Part shown: positions 35,727 to 44,938 of the stretch, piece after piece
How positions within the stretch are numbered: the stretch's first letter is position 1
How the letters are laid out: each line of letters opens with the position of its first letter
NCBI RefSeq assembly: GCF_900176305.1
Contig: NZ_FWXH01000004.1
Location: 124,001 to 188,000 of the forward strand
DNA length: 64,000 nucleotides
Direction of reading: 5' to 3'
Source of the DNA: Clostridium acidisoli DSM 12555
GTDB taxonomy: Bacteria; Bacillota; Clostridia; Clostridiales; Clostridiaceae
Translations under genes and position numbers: made by a program
The notes under the pieces: generated by a model
Databases searched by the model: none
The model's input: the letters and a program-made list of their open reading frames with translations, nothing else
Told to the model about the DNA's origin: nothing

Positions 35727-36740
35727 ATGAATATATCAGATTACAAAGGCGGCGTATGGGTCTTTGCAGAACAAAGAGACGGAGAACTTCAAAAAGTTTC
35801 ATTGGAACTTTTAGGAAAAGGTAAGGAAATAGCAGCACAGTTAAAAACTCAATTAGTAGCAGTATTACTTGGAAGCGATACTGATGAATTAGCAAAAGAA
35901 TTATTAGCATATGGTGCTGATAAAGTTTTAGTTGCTGATAGTAAACTTTTAGGACATTTTACAACTGATGGATATACAAAAGTTATTAGTAAATTAGTAG
36001 ATGAGAAAAAGCCAGAAGTATTATTTATAGGAGCTACTTTCATTGGAAGAGATCTAGGTCCAAGACTTGCAGCAAAACTTTCAACAGGTTTAACTGCAGA
36101 CTGTACTTCACTTGATACAGATCCTGAAAATGGCAATCTTCTAGCTACAAGACCAGCATTTGGCGGTAATCTTATGGCTACAATAGTTTGTGCTGATCAC
36201 AGACCACAAATGGCTACTGTAAGACCAGGAGTTTTCTCAAAACTTGAGAAAGATACTTCAAAGGTTGAAGCATCAAAAATAGAAAAAGTAGCATTTGATT
36301 TAACAGAAAGTGATATTAGAACTAAAGTTCAAGAAGTTGTAAAGGTTGCTAAAGAAGTAGAAGATATATCAGAAGCAAATGTTATAGTTGCTGGTGGTAG
36401 AGGTGTTGGAAGCAAAGAAAACTTCTCTTTATTAAATGAACTTGCAGAAGTTCTTGGTGGAACAGTAGCAGCTTCAAGAGCAGCTATAGAAAAAGATTGG
36501 ATCGATAAAGATTTACAAGTTGGTCAAACTGGTAAAACTGTAAGACCTACTGTTTATATCGCTTGCGGTATTTCAGGAGCTATTCAACATCTTGCTGGAA
36601 TGCAAGACAGTGATTACATAATAGCTATTAACAAGGATGAAAATGCTCCAATAATGGCTGTAGCAGATCTTGCTATAGTTGGAGACCTAAATAAAGTAAT
36701 TCCTGAATTAATAGCACAGGTTAAAACAGCTAAAAACTAA
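35727..36740 (+). CDS. etfA: Electron transfer flavoprotein alpha subunit
   Basis: 337-residue EtfA. The N-terminal domain ([16 protein letters not shown]) is followed by the C-terminal FAD domain: [51 protein letters not shown] and INKDENAPI. No N-terminal ferredoxin extension is present, unlike some EtfA proteins, so ferredoxin reduction relies on flavins only, as known for C. kluyveri-type complexes. It precedes hbd by 37 bp. Confidence 0.96.
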   Translation: MNISDYKGGVWVFAEQRDGELQKVSLELLGKGKEIAAQLKTQLVAVLLGSDTDELAKELLAYGADKVLVADSKLLGHFTTDGYTKVISKLVDEKKPEVLFIGATFIGRDLGPRLAAKLSTGLTADCTSLDTDPENGNLLATRPAFGGNLMATIVCADHRPQMATVRPGVFSKLEKDTSKVEASKIEKVAFDLTESDIRTKVQEVVKVAKEVEDISEANVIVAGGRGVGSKENFSLLNELAEVLGGTVAASRAAIEKDWIDKDLQVGQTGKTVRPTVYIACGISGAIQHLAGMQDSDYIIAINKDENAPIMAVADLAIVGDLNKVIPELIAQVKTAKN

Positions 36741-36777
36741 TTTAAAAATTAAAAATAAATTTTGGGAGGTCATCATA

Positions 36778-37626
36778 ATGAAAAAAGTATGTGTACTTGG
36801 CGCTGGAACAATGGGAGCAGGAATTGCTCAGGCGTTTGCAGCAAAAGGTTTTGAAGTAGTACTTAGAGACATAAAAGATGAATTTGTTGAAAGAGGATTA
36901 AAAACAATCGATAAAAATTTATCAAGACTTGTTTCAAAGGAAAAAATAACAGAAGAAACTAAGGCTGAAATACTTACAAGAGTTACTGGAACAGTTGACC
37001 TTGAACAGGCAGCTGATTGCGATCTTGTAGTGGAAGCAGCAGTTGAAAACATGGCTATCAAGAAACAAATATTTGGAGACTTAGATAACATATGTAAACC
37101 TGAAACAATTTTAGCTTCAAATACATCTTCATTATCAATCACTGAGGTTGCCGCTGCAACGAAGAGACCTGATAAGGTTATTGGTATGCATTTCTTCAAC
37201 CCAGCTCCAGTAATGAAACTTATTGAAGTTATAAGAGGAATGGCTACTTCACAAGAAACATTTGATGCTGTAAAAGCTCTTAGCACTGAAATTGGAAAAG
37301 AGCCAGTTGAAGTTGCAGAAGCTCCAGGATTTGTTGTAAACAGAATATTAATACCAATGATTAATGAAGCAATAGGAATATTTGCTGATGGAGTAGCTTC
37401 AGCAGCAGATATTGATACTGCTATGAAACTTGGTGCTAATCACCCAATGGGACCTTTAGCTTTAGGAGATCTTATTGGACTTGATGTATGTCTTGCTATA
37501 ATGGACGTTTTATATAGTGAAACAGGAGATACAAAATATAGAGCTCACGCATTACTTAGAAAATATGTAAGAGCTGGATGGCTTGGAAGAAAATCAGGAA
37601 AAGGTTTCTTTGATTATTCAAGATAA
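36778..37626 (+). CDS. hbd: 3-hydroxybutyryl-CoA dehydrogenase
   Basis: 282-residue NAD(P)H enzyme reducing acetoacetyl-CoA to 3-hydroxybutyryl-CoA. The Rossmann motif [15 protein letters not shown] (4-18), catalytic [15 protein letters not shown] with His, [10 protein letters not shown] and [17 protein letters not shown] are family signatures. The gene closes the crt-bcd-etfB-etfA-hbd operon; a thiolase gene, which would supply acetoacetyl-CoA, is not in the window. GGGAGG lies before the ATG. Confidence 0.97.
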   Translation: MKKVCVLGAGTMGAGIAQAFAAKGFEVVLRDIKDEFVERGLKTIDKNLSRLVSKEKITEETKAEILTRVTGTVDLEQAADCDLVVEAAVENMAIKKQIFGDLDNICKPETILASNTSSLSITEVAAATKRPDKVIGMHFFNPAPVMKLIEVIRGMATSQETFDAVKALSTEIGKEPVEVAEAPGFVVNRILIPMINEAIGIFADGVASAADIDTAMKLGANHPMGPLALGDLIGLDVCLAIMDVLYSETGDTKYRAHALLRKYVRAGWLGRKSGKGFFDYSR

Positions 37627-37634
37627 GTAAAAAC

Positions 37635-37668
37635 TAAAGGAGTACTGCGTTTTTGCAGTGCTCCTTTA
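37635..37668. terminator. Terminator of the crt-hbd operon
   Basis: TAAAGGAGTACTGC (37635-37648) pairs with GCAGTGCTCCTTTA (37655-37668), with one G-T pair and a 6-nt loop, followed by ATTTTTAT. The right arm includes the stop codon of the convergent TrkA-C protein gene. Confidence 0.9.
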
Positions 37669-38331
37669 ATTTTTATGTTTAAGTTTAAATATTCTATTCA
37701 CTTCGTCAACTTTACCATAAAGCAATATATTATCACCTTTTTCTAGTACATAATCACGTTTTGGAAAACCTATAAATTTGTTTCCTTTATCTATATTTAA
37801 TATTATTACATTATGTGGTTTTAAATTTGAATTCATTAAAGATACATTAATAAGTGGAGAAGCTTCATCTAATGTAATATTGAAAACACCGTAACCTTTT
37901 GCTCGATTTATAAGCTTGTACATTTTATGTGGGGATTTAAAAGGTCTTTTTAAAAGAATTCTTTCGATTATATTGTCTAAAAACTTTAGAAATATTTTGT
38001 TTTTTAACATAAACAAGGTTATTATAAAAAAAGTTAAAAGTATTAAAACATTTTTAAAGGATAAAGAAGTTCTAATTATATTGATTAAAAATGAAATACC
38101 TGTTAAATATCCGATATAACCTATAACCATAACGTATTGTGCCAGTTTTCGTCTTGAAGGATGTTGAGTTATAAGCTCAGATTCTTTAGTTGTAAAACCA
38201 GAACTTGTAAGAAGTGATATAACTTGAAATCTAGACTTTTCTTCTGAAAGTCCTGTAAGCTTAAACATAACAGTCATGATTTCAATTATTAAGAAAAATA
38301 TTAAACATAATAACAAAAAATAGATTACCAT
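37666..38331 (-). CDS. Membrane protein with C-terminal TrkA-C (RCK_C) domain
   Basis: About 221 residues. Three to four membrane segments (about 2-22, 68-88, 95-115) precede a soluble TrkA-C domain (about 135-221) ending in a ligand pocket-like FIGFPKRDYVLEKGDNILLYGK. RCK_C domains bind small ligands and gate K+ channels or other transporters. No transport pore is evident here, so a regulatory role is only suggested. An ATG at 38331 after AAAGGTG is preferred over GTG 38343. It reads toward the crt operon terminator. Confidence 0.75.
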   Translation of the reverse strand: MVIYFLLLCLIFFLIIEIMTVMFKLTGLSEEKSRFQVISLLTSSGFTTKESELITQHPSRRKLAQYVMVIGYIGYLTGISFLINIIRTSLSFKNVLILLTFFIITLFMLKNKIFLKFLDNIIERILLKRPFKSPHKMYKLINRAKGYGVFNITLDEASPLINVSLMNSNLKPHNVIILNIDKGNKFIGFPKRDYVLEKGDNILLYGKVDEVNRIFKLKHKN

Positions 38332-38389
38332 ACATACACACACCTTTGCTGTAAGAAAATTAGAATTAATTTATATAACTATATAATAA

Positions 38390-39379
38390 TTAAGAACTTT
38401 CTCTAATTACTAAATCTGGACGAACTAGTATATTTGATGTTACATTTTTCTTTTCTATAAGATCATTTAATAATTTGACACTTAAAGAACTGGTTGTTTC
38501 CACTTTATTATCAACAGAAGTTAATTCAGGGTAACAGCATCTAGCAAATGTAGAGTTGTTAAAACCTGTTATAGCAACGTCTTCAGGCACGTTAAGATTC
38601 AATTCTCTAAGCTTCTTTATAGCACCAATTGCAGTAATATCTTCACCAAATACAATAGCAGAAAAATTTTTATTTAATTGCATAAGTTTTTCCACTGCTT
38701 CATAGCCACCATCTAGACCATACTTAGTAGTTATTATAGAATTATCGTCTATTTTTAAACCATGCTTATTCATTCCAATTATAAAGCCATCCTTTTTTTG
38801 ATTTGCACTGTAAGTATCTGAATCTTTAACATAAACAATATCCGAATGACCTTTATTAAACAAATGATCAACACAAAGGGTTATACCATAGGCATCATCT
38901 ACTAATACAGAATAAGTGTTTTCTATATCTAAAAGTCCATTTTGCAGTACTAAAGGAATATTTTTAATACAAGATGAAATTGAAGACTTAACAACATCAT
39001 TACTAAATACTGAACCCATTAAAATAATTCCATCTATATTTCTTTCGGATAACATTTTAATGTAATTTATGCTCTCCTCAGTTTTATCTCCAGTATTACA
39101 AAGAATAACATTATAACCTAATTTATTAAATTCACGTTCTATTATGTAAGCAGCATTAGCGTGGTGTATATCTTTAATATTTGTAGTTACTACACCTATG
39201 GACTTCATAGACTTTGCAACCAAACCTCTAGCTATAGCATTTGGGGTATAATTGTATTTTTTTAATATATATTCAACTTTATCTTTAGTTTTTTTACTAA
39301 TATTTTCTTTATTATTAAGTACTCTAGATACAGTGGTTATAGAGACGCCTGCTTCTTTGGCAATATCATATATATTCAT
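38390..39379 (-). CDS. LacI-family transcriptional regulator of the uronate island
   Basis: 329 residues. An N-terminal LacI helix-turn-helix (MNIYDIAKEAGVSITTVSRVLNN, starting at residue 1, and the hinge helix ATPNAIARGL-like PNAIARGL) is followed by a periplasmic-binding-protein-like effector domain. CGGAGG lies before the ATG. It is divergent from the yhcH-dehydrogenase-uxuAB operon. A TGAAAGCGATTGCA site lies in its own promoter and a better palindrome lies in the divergent promoter, so it probably represses both. Resemblance of the sites to cre means CcpA could also bind. Confidence 0.92.
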   Translation of the reverse strand: MNIYDIAKEAGVSITTVSRVLNNKENISKKTKDKVEYILKKYNYTPNAIARGLVAKSMKSIGVVTTNIKDIHHANAAYIIEREFNKLGYNVILCNTGDKTEESINYIKMLSERNIDGIILMGSVFSNDVVKSSISSCIKNIPLVLQNGLLDIENTYSVLVDDAYGITLCVDHLFNKGHSDIVYVKDSDTYSANQKKDGFIIGMNKHGLKIDDNSIITTKYGLDGGYEAVEKLMQLNKNFSAIVFGEDITAIGAIKKLRELNLNVPEDVAITGFNNSTFARCCYPELTSVDNKVETTSSLSVKLLNDLIEKKNVTSNILVRPDLVIRESS

Positions 39380-39434
39380 ATTTATTCCTCCGTAAAATTT
39401 TAAAGTCTAATATATGCAAGTAAAAATTTTAATT

Positions 39435-39452
39435 TTGAAAGCGATTGCAATT
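39435..39452. promoter_or_regulatory. LacI/cre-like operator in the lacI promoter
   Basis: TTGAAAGCGATTGCAATT contains TGAAAGCGATTGCA, one mismatch from the cre consensus and an imperfect LacI-type palindrome. It lies about 56 bp upstream of the regulator ATG and just downstream of a minus-strand TATAAT at about 39458-39463. Negative autoregulation is the natural reading. Confidence 0.65.
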
Positions 39453-39578
39453 AATCTGATATTATACATATAATCATCATAACAAGTGATTAAAAATTAA
39501 AATTTTAAAATTGTTTATTATTAGGATAAATTAATTATATTTATTAATTTGAACAATGTCAAATTAATAACAAACTAT

Positions 39579-39704
39579 ATGTATATCAATGCTCCTGGAG
39601 GAGTAATGACTGGAATACAATACATGAACAAATTAACTATATTAATAAAAAACATACATATAATGTGTGAATTTAAAACAAAATTTTATAAAAATAAATA
39701 TTGA
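39579..39704 (+). other. Possible 42-aa ORF or gene relic with ClpP-like motif
   Basis: An ATG-started frame of 41 codons plus stop in the 449-bp gap between the regulator and yhcH. It begins MYINAPGGVMTG, which resembles the ClpP segment YINSPGGSVTAG, but nothing after it (KLTILIKNIHIMCEFK) does. There is no ribosome site. Its end overlaps the -35 of the yhcH promoter. It may be chance or a remnant; I do not claim a gene. Confidence 0.2.
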
Positions 39705-39763
39705 AATCTTTTAAAAAGTATAATATAATAAAATCATAGAAATTGAAAGCGCTTTCAATTTCT
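39701..39763 (+). promoter_or_regulatory. Promoter and 26-bp perfect operator of the yhcH-uxu operon
   Basis: TTGAAA (39701-39706), 17 nt, TATAAT (39724-39729), then a perfect 26-bp palindrome at 39738-39763 centred on AAGCGCTT, beginning at the expected transcription start. Its core TGAAAGCGCTTTCA is both an ideal LacI operator and a full cre match, so local LacI protein and CcpA may both act here. Confidence 0.85.
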
Positions 39764-39828
39764 GCAGTTTACTTTAGGTAAATGAAAATTACTATTAAAA
39801 TCAATAGGAGTCTAGGAGGTTTAAAATT

Positions 39829-40299
39829 ATGATATTCGGTGATATAAATAATCTTAATGATATGGAAAAAGTTCTTCCTAAAGTTATAAGTAAGGCGATT
39901 AACTATTTAAGAAATAATAATTTTATGGATATGAAAACAGGAGTTTATAAAATTGAAGGTAAAGACATATATGCACAAGTAATAGATGCTACAACAAGGG
40001 AAAAGGATGATGTAAAACCTGAAGTCCATAGAAAGTACATTGATGTACAATTTTCAGTGGAAGGTAAAGAAAAAATAGGCTTTGCCAGAGATACTGGTAA
40101 TAACAAAATTTCTGAGGATTTAATAAAAGAAAAAGATATTAAGTTTTATGAAAATGTAGAAAACGAAATAGATTTAATAATGAAAGCAGGCGACTTTGCT
40201 GTGTTTTTTCCAAATGATGTTCATAGACCGGCGTGTGCATTAGGAGAAAAAGGCACAATAAGAAAAGTTATTATAAAGATAAACACAGAAATAGTTTAA
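39829..40299 (+). CDS. YhcH/YjgK/YiaL family protein (first copy)
   Basis: 156 residues of the DUF386 beta-barrel family: VHRKYIDVQFSVEGKE and the metal-site-like DFAVFFPNDVHRPAC (His/Asp). Characterised relatives act on sugar anomers (for example sialic acid anomerase) and accompany sugar-acid operons. It is the first gene after the operator, with AGGAGG. A paralogue lies at 44939, similar along its whole length. The exact sugar is unknown, but the neighbours suggest an uronate or its keto derivative. Confidence 0.9.
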   Translation: MIFGDINNLNDMEKVLPKVISKAINYLRNNNFMDMKTGVYKIEGKDIYAQVIDATTREKDDVKPEVHRKYIDVQFSVEGKEKIGFARDTGNNKISEDLIKEKDIKFYENVENEIDLIMKAGDFAVFFPNDVHRPACALGEKGTIRKVIIKINTEIV

Positions 40300-40312
40300 A
40301 GGAGGGACCTTT

Positions 40313-41326
40313 GTGAAAACGGTTTATCTTGAAAGTCCCAATAATATAAAAATTAGACAGATTGAAGAACCGGTAAGAAAAGAAAATGAAGCACTGATAA
40401 AAGTTAAAGTATTGGGAATATGTGGATCAGATATTGGAGCATATAGAGGAGTTAATCCGCTGGTTTCTTATCCAAGAATAATAGGACATGAAATAGCAGG
40501 TGAAATTCTAGAAATAGGACATAACAGTAAAGGCATAGAAAAAGGAGAAAGAGTTATTATAGATCCTTATATTTACTGCAGTAGATGTTATCCTTGTAGT
40601 TTGGGCAGAACGAATTGCTGTGAAGATTTAAAAGTATTAGGCGTTCATATAGATGGAGGAATGACAGAATTCTTTACCCATCCATCTGAGTTATTGTTCA
40701 AAGTTCCAGAAAATATTCCTTGGGAGCAAATACCTATGGCAGAGCCACTTACCATAGCATTGCATGCAATTCATAGGACAAAAGTAAAAAAAGAAGAGCA
40801 TGTTGTTATAAATGGAGCTGGTGCCATAGGTATACTGATAGCATTATCAGCTATGGCTTATGGTGCTATTCCAATAGTTATTGATATTGTAGATGAGAGG
40901 TTAGAATTTGCAGCTAAATTGGGAATAAAAAATACTATTAATATATCAAGGCAAAATGCAGAAGAAAAAATAAGGAAGATAACAAATGGAAGAATGTCAG
41001 AAGTAGTAATTGAAGCTTCAGGTGCTAATGCTGCTATAAGAAATTCACTTGATTATGTATCCTATGCAGGAAGAATAGCACTTACAGGTTGGCCTAAAAA
41101 AGAAACAAGTATTCCAACAGATATTATAACTAAAAAGGAACTTGATATTAGGGGTGCGAGAACAAGTGCAGGTGAATTTGAAGAAGCGTTAAAGTTAATG
41201 TCTGAAGGAATTGTAGATGTAAAGCCATTAATCAGTAAAATAGTGTCTATAGATGAAGTACCAATGATTCTAAAAGCAATTTCAGATCATCCTGAAAAAT
41301 ACTTAAAAGTTAATGTTGTTTTATAA
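40313..41326 (+). CDS. Zinc-dependent alcohol dehydrogenase, sugar-acid/polyol type
   Basis: 337-residue medium-chain dehydrogenase, RspB-like. Catalytic zinc ligands Cys37 (GICGSD) and His59/Glu60 (GHE), and structural zinc ligands Cys89, Cys92, Cys95 and Cys103 are present. The NAD site reads NGAGAIGILIALSAMAYGA (in part), followed by an acidic VIDIVDE, which favours NAD+. Start is GTG 40313 after GGAGGG, 13 bp after yhcH. It may oxidise L-gulonate, a related aldonate or L-idonate-type substrate and feed the uxu pathway, which is inference from position. Confidence 0.87.
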   Translation: MKTVYLESPNNIKIRQIEEPVRKENEALIKVKVLGICGSDIGAYRGVNPLVSYPRIIGHEIAGEILEIGHNSKGIEKGERVIIDPYIYCSRCYPCSLGRTNCCEDLKVLGVHIDGGMTEFFTHPSELLFKVPENIPWEQIPMAEPLTIALHAIHRTKVKKEEHVVINGAGAIGILIALSAMAYGAIPIVIDIVDERLEFAAKLGIKNTINISRQNAEEKIRKITNGRMSEVVIEASGANAAIRNSLDYVSYAGRIALTGWPKKETSIPTDIITKKELDIRGARTSAGEFEEALKLMSEGIVDVKPLISKIVSIDEVPMILKAISDHPEKYLKVNVVL

Positions 41327-41359
41327 GTTATAATAACTAATTTTAAAGGAGGGCAAATT

Positions 41360-42406
41360 ATGCAGATGACGTTTAGATGGTATGGCGATGATGACAAGGT
41401 AACATTAGAAAATATAAAGCAAATACCAGGTGTAACAGGAATAGTGTCCGCAATTTATGACGTACCAGTAGGTGAGGTGTGGCCTATGGAAAAAATAATA
41501 GCCTTAAAAAAGAAAATAGAGGATCGTGGGTTTAGTTTTGATACCGTAGAAAGTGTACCAGTTCATGAGGATATAAAAATGGGACTACCTACTAGAGATA
41601 AACTTATAGCTAACTACTGTGAGACTTTAAAAAATTTATCTAAAGTAGGAATAAAGGTAGTTTGTTATAATTTCATGCCAGTATTTGATTGGACTAGATC
41701 CGATTTGGATTATGAATTAGAAGATGGATCAACTGCTCTTATTTACAGGCAGGAAGATGTAGAAAAAATGGATCCTTCAAAAGGAGAATTGTCCCTTCCA
41801 GGATGGGATTCAAGCTATACAAAAGAAGAACTTAAAGGACTGCTTAAGAAGTATAAGGAAATTACGGAGGAAACTCTTTGGGGTAATTTAAAGTATTTTC
41901 TTGAAAAAATAATTCCAGTGGCAGAAGATTCAGATATTAAGATGGCAATACATCCGGACGATCCACCTTGGTCAATATTTGGACTGCCAAGAATAATAAC
42001 CTGTAAAAAAAATCTTGATAGGCTTATACACTTAGTGGATAGTCCTAGTAATGGAATAACTCTTTGCTCAGGTTCACTTGGGCCTAATCCTAATAATGAT
42101 ATACCAGATATGATTCGTTATTTTGGAGGTAAAGGTAAAATCCATTTTGCTCATACAAGAAATGTTAAAATTACAGAACATAAGAGTTTTGAAGAAGCAC
42201 CACATAGGAGTATAGATGGTTCTTTAGATATGGTTGAAATTATGAAGGCTTACCATGATGTAGGATTTGACGGTCCAATGAGGCCAGATCATGGAAGAAT
42301 GATATGGGGAGAAACAGGGAGACCAGGATATGGTCTTTATGACAGAGCACTTGGAGCAGTTTACTTAAATGGAATATGGGAAACGCTAGAAAACCAAGCT
42401 AAATAA
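41360..42406 (+). CDS. uxuA: Mannonate dehydratase UxuA
   Basis: 348-residue TIM-barrel enzyme that dehydrates D-mannonate to 2-keto-3-deoxygluconate in glucuronate breakdown. [58 protein letters not shown] (all in part) and FAHTRN are characteristic. Metal ligands (Cys in LCSGSLG, His in HPDDPP and HFAH, Asp in RPDHG) are visible. GGAGGG lies before the ATG. It lies 33 bp from the dehydrogenase gene. Confidence 0.95.
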   Translation: MQMTFRWYGDDDKVTLENIKQIPGVTGIVSAIYDVPVGEVWPMEKIIALKKKIEDRGFSFDTVESVPVHEDIKMGLPTRDKLIANYCETLKNLSKVGIKVVCYNFMPVFDWTRSDLDYELEDGSTALIYRQEDVEKMDPSKGELSLPGWDSSYTKEELKGLLKKYKEITEETLWGNLKYFLEKIIPVAEDSDIKMAIHPDDPPWSIFGLPRIITCKKNLDRLIHLVDSPSNGITLCSGSLGPNPNNDIPDMIRYFGGKGKIHFAHTRNVKITEHKSFEEAPHRSIDGSLDMVEIMKAYHDVGFDGPMRPDHGRMIWGETGRPGYGLYDRALGAVYLNGIWETLENQAK

Positions 42407-42437
42407 AATTATAAATTCAGAATAGGGGGAATATTTA

Positions 42438-43295
42438 ATGGAATTACCATTTAAAATTGATTTAAATGACAAGGTTGTAGTGGTAACGGGTGCTGGTGGA
42501 GTTATATGCAGTACTTTTGCAAAAGCATTGGCACAGTGTGGTGCAAAAATAGCTATAGTAGATAGAAATGAAGAAAGAGCCAGTGCAGTGGCAAAAGAGA
42601 TTAATGAGAGTGGAGGCATAGCAATCAGCGTTCCAACTGATGTTCTTAAAATTGAAAGTCTACAAAAAGCTAAAAGTATAATAAATGAAAAGCTTGGAAC
42701 ATGTGATATTTTATTAAATGGTGCAGGTGGCAACAATCCTAAAGGAACCACAACTAAAGAATATCTCTTTAAGGAAGATATAGAGAACAAAAAAGATGGT
42801 GAGATAACTTTTTTTGATTTAGATGAAAAGGGAGTAGAATTTGTGTTCAATTTGAATTTCTTAGGTACTCTTCTTCCGACTCAAGTTTTTGCACGTGATA
42901 TGATAGATAAAAAGGATGCAACTATAATAAATATATCTTCTATGAATGCATTTACTCCACTTACAAAAATTCCAGCTTATAGTGGCGCAAAAGCAGCTGT
43001 GTCAAACTTTACTCAGTGGCTTGCGGTACATTTTTCAAAAGTAGGAATAAGAGTAAACGCTATTGCACCAGGATTTCTAGTGACAAATCAAAACAAGGCA
43101 ATGCTATTAAATCAAGATGGTAGCTATACTGAAAGATCAAAAAAAATATTAAATGCAACGCCAATGGAACGATTTGGAGAATGTGAGGAATTGCTTGGCA
43201 CACTGTTATGGCTTGTAGATAATAAAGCATCAAGTTTTGTGAATGGCGTAGTTATTCCAGTAGATGGAGGATTTTCAGCTTATTCAGGTGTCTAA
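42438..43295 (+). CDS. uxuB: SDR-family D-mannonate oxidoreductase (fructuronate reductase)
   Basis: 285-residue short-chain dehydrogenase of the YjmF type, which reduces fructuronate to mannonate. The Rossmann start is VVVVTGAGGVICSTFAKAL, the NNAG-equivalent reads NGAGG, and the catalytic set Ser (ISSMNAF), Tyr and Lys (PAYSGAKAAV) is intact. The C-terminal GIRVNAIAPGFLVT and FVNGVVIPVDGGF are typical. A mid-sequence insertion (TTKEYLFKEDIENKKDG) fits the mannonate oxidoreductase subgroup. It directly follows uxuA with GGGGG before the ATG. Confidence 0.9.
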   Translation: MELPFKIDLNDKVVVVTGAGGVICSTFAKALAQCGAKIAIVDRNEERASAVAKEINESGGIAISVPTDVLKIESLQKAKSIINEKLGTCDILLNGAGGNNPKGTTTKEYLFKEDIENKKDGEITFFDLDEKGVEFVFNLNFLGTLLPTQVFARDMIDKKDATIINISSMNAFTPLTKIPAYSGAKAAVSNFTQWLAVHFSKVGIRVNAIAPGFLVTNQNKAMLLNQDGSYTERSKKILNATPMERFGECEELLGTLLWLVDNKASSFVNGVVIPVDGGFSAYSGV

Positions 43296-43307
43296 TCTAT
43301 TTTAAAA

Positions 43308-43352
43308 CTCTAAGATTCAGAAAGTTATTTCTATTTTTACTGAATCTTAGAG
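43308..43352 (+). terminator. Hairpin after uxuB
   Basis: A perfect 13-bp stem CTCTAAGATTCAG/CTGAATCTTAGAG (43308-43320 with 43340-43352) with a 19-nt loop. No T-run follows on the plus strand, so it may be an mRNA-stabilising or partial terminator before the transporter gene. Confidence 0.5.
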
Positions 43353-43508
43353 CACACAATATACTTTAATTAAGTTTATATTATATTTCATGTCTATTTA
43401 AAAAAGTCTTTAAATCTTAACATCTAGTTTCATCCAATCAAAAACCATATCAAGTAAACGTTTTCTGCAAATAATTATTAATAAATTTAAAAATAGGGGT
43501 GCATAGAT

Positions 43509-44816
43509 ATGAGTGAAAATGTAAGTTCAAAAATAAATATTCCTAATAAACGATGGATACACATTATTCCACCAATTCTTTTAGTATATATAGTAGCCTT
43601 TATGGATCGTACTAATATAGGTTTTGCAATGGCAGGAGGAATGAGCAAGGAACTTGGTATGACTGCTAGTGTTTCAGGAATAGCTGCAGGTATATTTTTT
43701 GTAGGATATTTGTTTCTTCAGGTTCCAGGAGGTCAAATTGCAGAACATGGAAGTGCTAAAAAATTTATAGCTTGTACTATAGTAGTATGGGGTGTTCTTG
43801 CTATCTTATCAGGGTTTGCAAAGAATACAACTCAATTACTTGTCCTTAGATTTTTGTTAGGTGTTGCAGAAGGTGGTGTTATGCCGGCAGTACTTACAAT
43901 TGTTCGTCATTGGTTTCCAAGCGAAGAACGTGGTAGAGCCACAGCTTTTGTTATAATGAATAATCCAATTGCTTCAATAATAACAGGACCACTTTCAGGA
44001 TTTATTTTGTCTAAATATACGTGGCATTATGTATTTATAATAGAAGGATTAATATCACTTGCATTAATTTTAGTTTGGTTACCATTAATTAGTGACAGAC
44101 CAGAAACTGCTAAGTGGATCAGTAAAGAAGAGAAAACTTATCTTGTTAAAAGATTAGAAGAAGAACAGAAGTGTTTAGATGTAACGCAGAAAAAAAAGAC
44201 ATCGTTAAGACAAATTATATTAAATAAAACACTATGGAAATTAATACTTATATTTTTCTTTTATCAAACAGGTGTGTACGGATACACATTATGGCTTCCA
44301 ACAATTATTAAAAATTTGACTAAAACAGGTATGGGTCAAGTAGGCTTTTTATCAATATTCCCATATATAGCAACAATAATTGGACTACTTATTTTTCCTG
44401 CTATTTCAGATAAAACAATGAAGAGAAAAAAATATGTTATATTACCTCTAATAGGATTTGCAGTCTGTTTATATTTATCAGTAAGGCTTCAACAATCAAT
44501 ATGGATATCCTTTGCAATGCTTACTGGCTGTGGACTATTTTTACAGGCGTCTTCAGCAGTATTCATGACAATTCCACCAGCAGTATTTAGTGCAGATGTG
44601 GCTGGCGGTGCTACTGGAATTATAAATGCATTAGGCAATTTGGGAGGTTTTATAGGACCATTTTTAGTAGGATTGTTAATGCAAATGTTTAGTTATAATA
44701 TGAGCATATACAGTTTGGTATTGTCTTTAGTAATTGCAATTTTAATTACAACCACATTGCCAAAAGAAAAAAATGATTGTGCGTATCAAGTTGTGCCAAT
44801 AAAATTAGATGAGTGA
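43509..44816 (+). CDS. MFS transporter, anion:cation symporter family (hexuronate-type)
   Basis: 435 residues, 12 membrane segments. DRTNIGFAMAGGM in the first segment loop, the ACS motif GxxxGxxLxxxPGG-like VGYLFLQVPGGQIAEHGSAKK, and RFLLGVAEGGVMPAVLTIVRHWFPSEERGRA (in part) match ExuT/GudP/tartrate transporters. Its position with uxuAB makes uronate or aldonate uptake by proton symport the best guess. It is separated from uxuB by 213 bp with a hairpin, so it may be partly uncoupled. Site AGGGGTG precedes the ATG. Confidence 0.9.
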   Translation: MSENVSSKINIPNKRWIHIIPPILLVYIVAFMDRTNIGFAMAGGMSKELGMTASVSGIAAGIFFVGYLFLQVPGGQIAEHGSAKKFIACTIVVWGVLAILSGFAKNTTQLLVLRFLLGVAEGGVMPAVLTIVRHWFPSEERGRATAFVIMNNPIASIITGPLSGFILSKYTWHYVFIIEGLISLALILVWLPLISDRPETAKWISKEEKTYLVKRLEEEQKCLDVTQKKKTSLRQIILNKTLWKLILIFFFYQTGVYGYTLWLPTIIKNLTKTGMGQVGFLSIFPYIATIIGLLIFPAISDKTMKRKKYVILPLIGFAVCLYLSVRLQQSIWISFAMLTGCGLFLQASSAVFMTIPPAVFSADVAGGATGIINALGNLGGFIGPFLVGLLMQMFSYNMSIYSLVLSLVIAILITTTLPKEKNDCAYQVVPIKLDE

Positions 44817-44836
44817 AACAATAATTCTATTGAATG

Positions 44837-44892
44837 TTGAAAAATTAGTTTAAGTATAATATAATAAATGCAAGGAATGAAAGCCCTTTCAT
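44837..44892 (+). promoter_or_regulatory. Second island promoter with matching operator
   Basis: TTGAAA (44837-44842), 17 nt, TATAAT (44860-44865), then ATGAAAGCCCTTTCAT (44877-44892), a 7-bp inverted repeat around CC. The 17 nt AAGTATAATATAATAAA (44852-44868) is identical to 39716-39732 in the first promoter. The core departs from cre at one invariant G, so local LacI control is favoured. Confidence 0.75.
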
Positions 44893-44938
44893 AAAGCCTG
44901 TTATAAAATTGTAATTAAAAATTTAGGGAGGTGTAATT

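Noticed and set aside
36828-37286. 152-codon minus-strand frame inside hbd
   Set aside because: Shadow frame; no ribosome site, and hbd is unambiguous.
42386-42850. 154-codon minus-strand frame over uxuB
   Set aside because: Antisense shadow of the SDR gene; low-complexity Ser/Phe/Leu composition.
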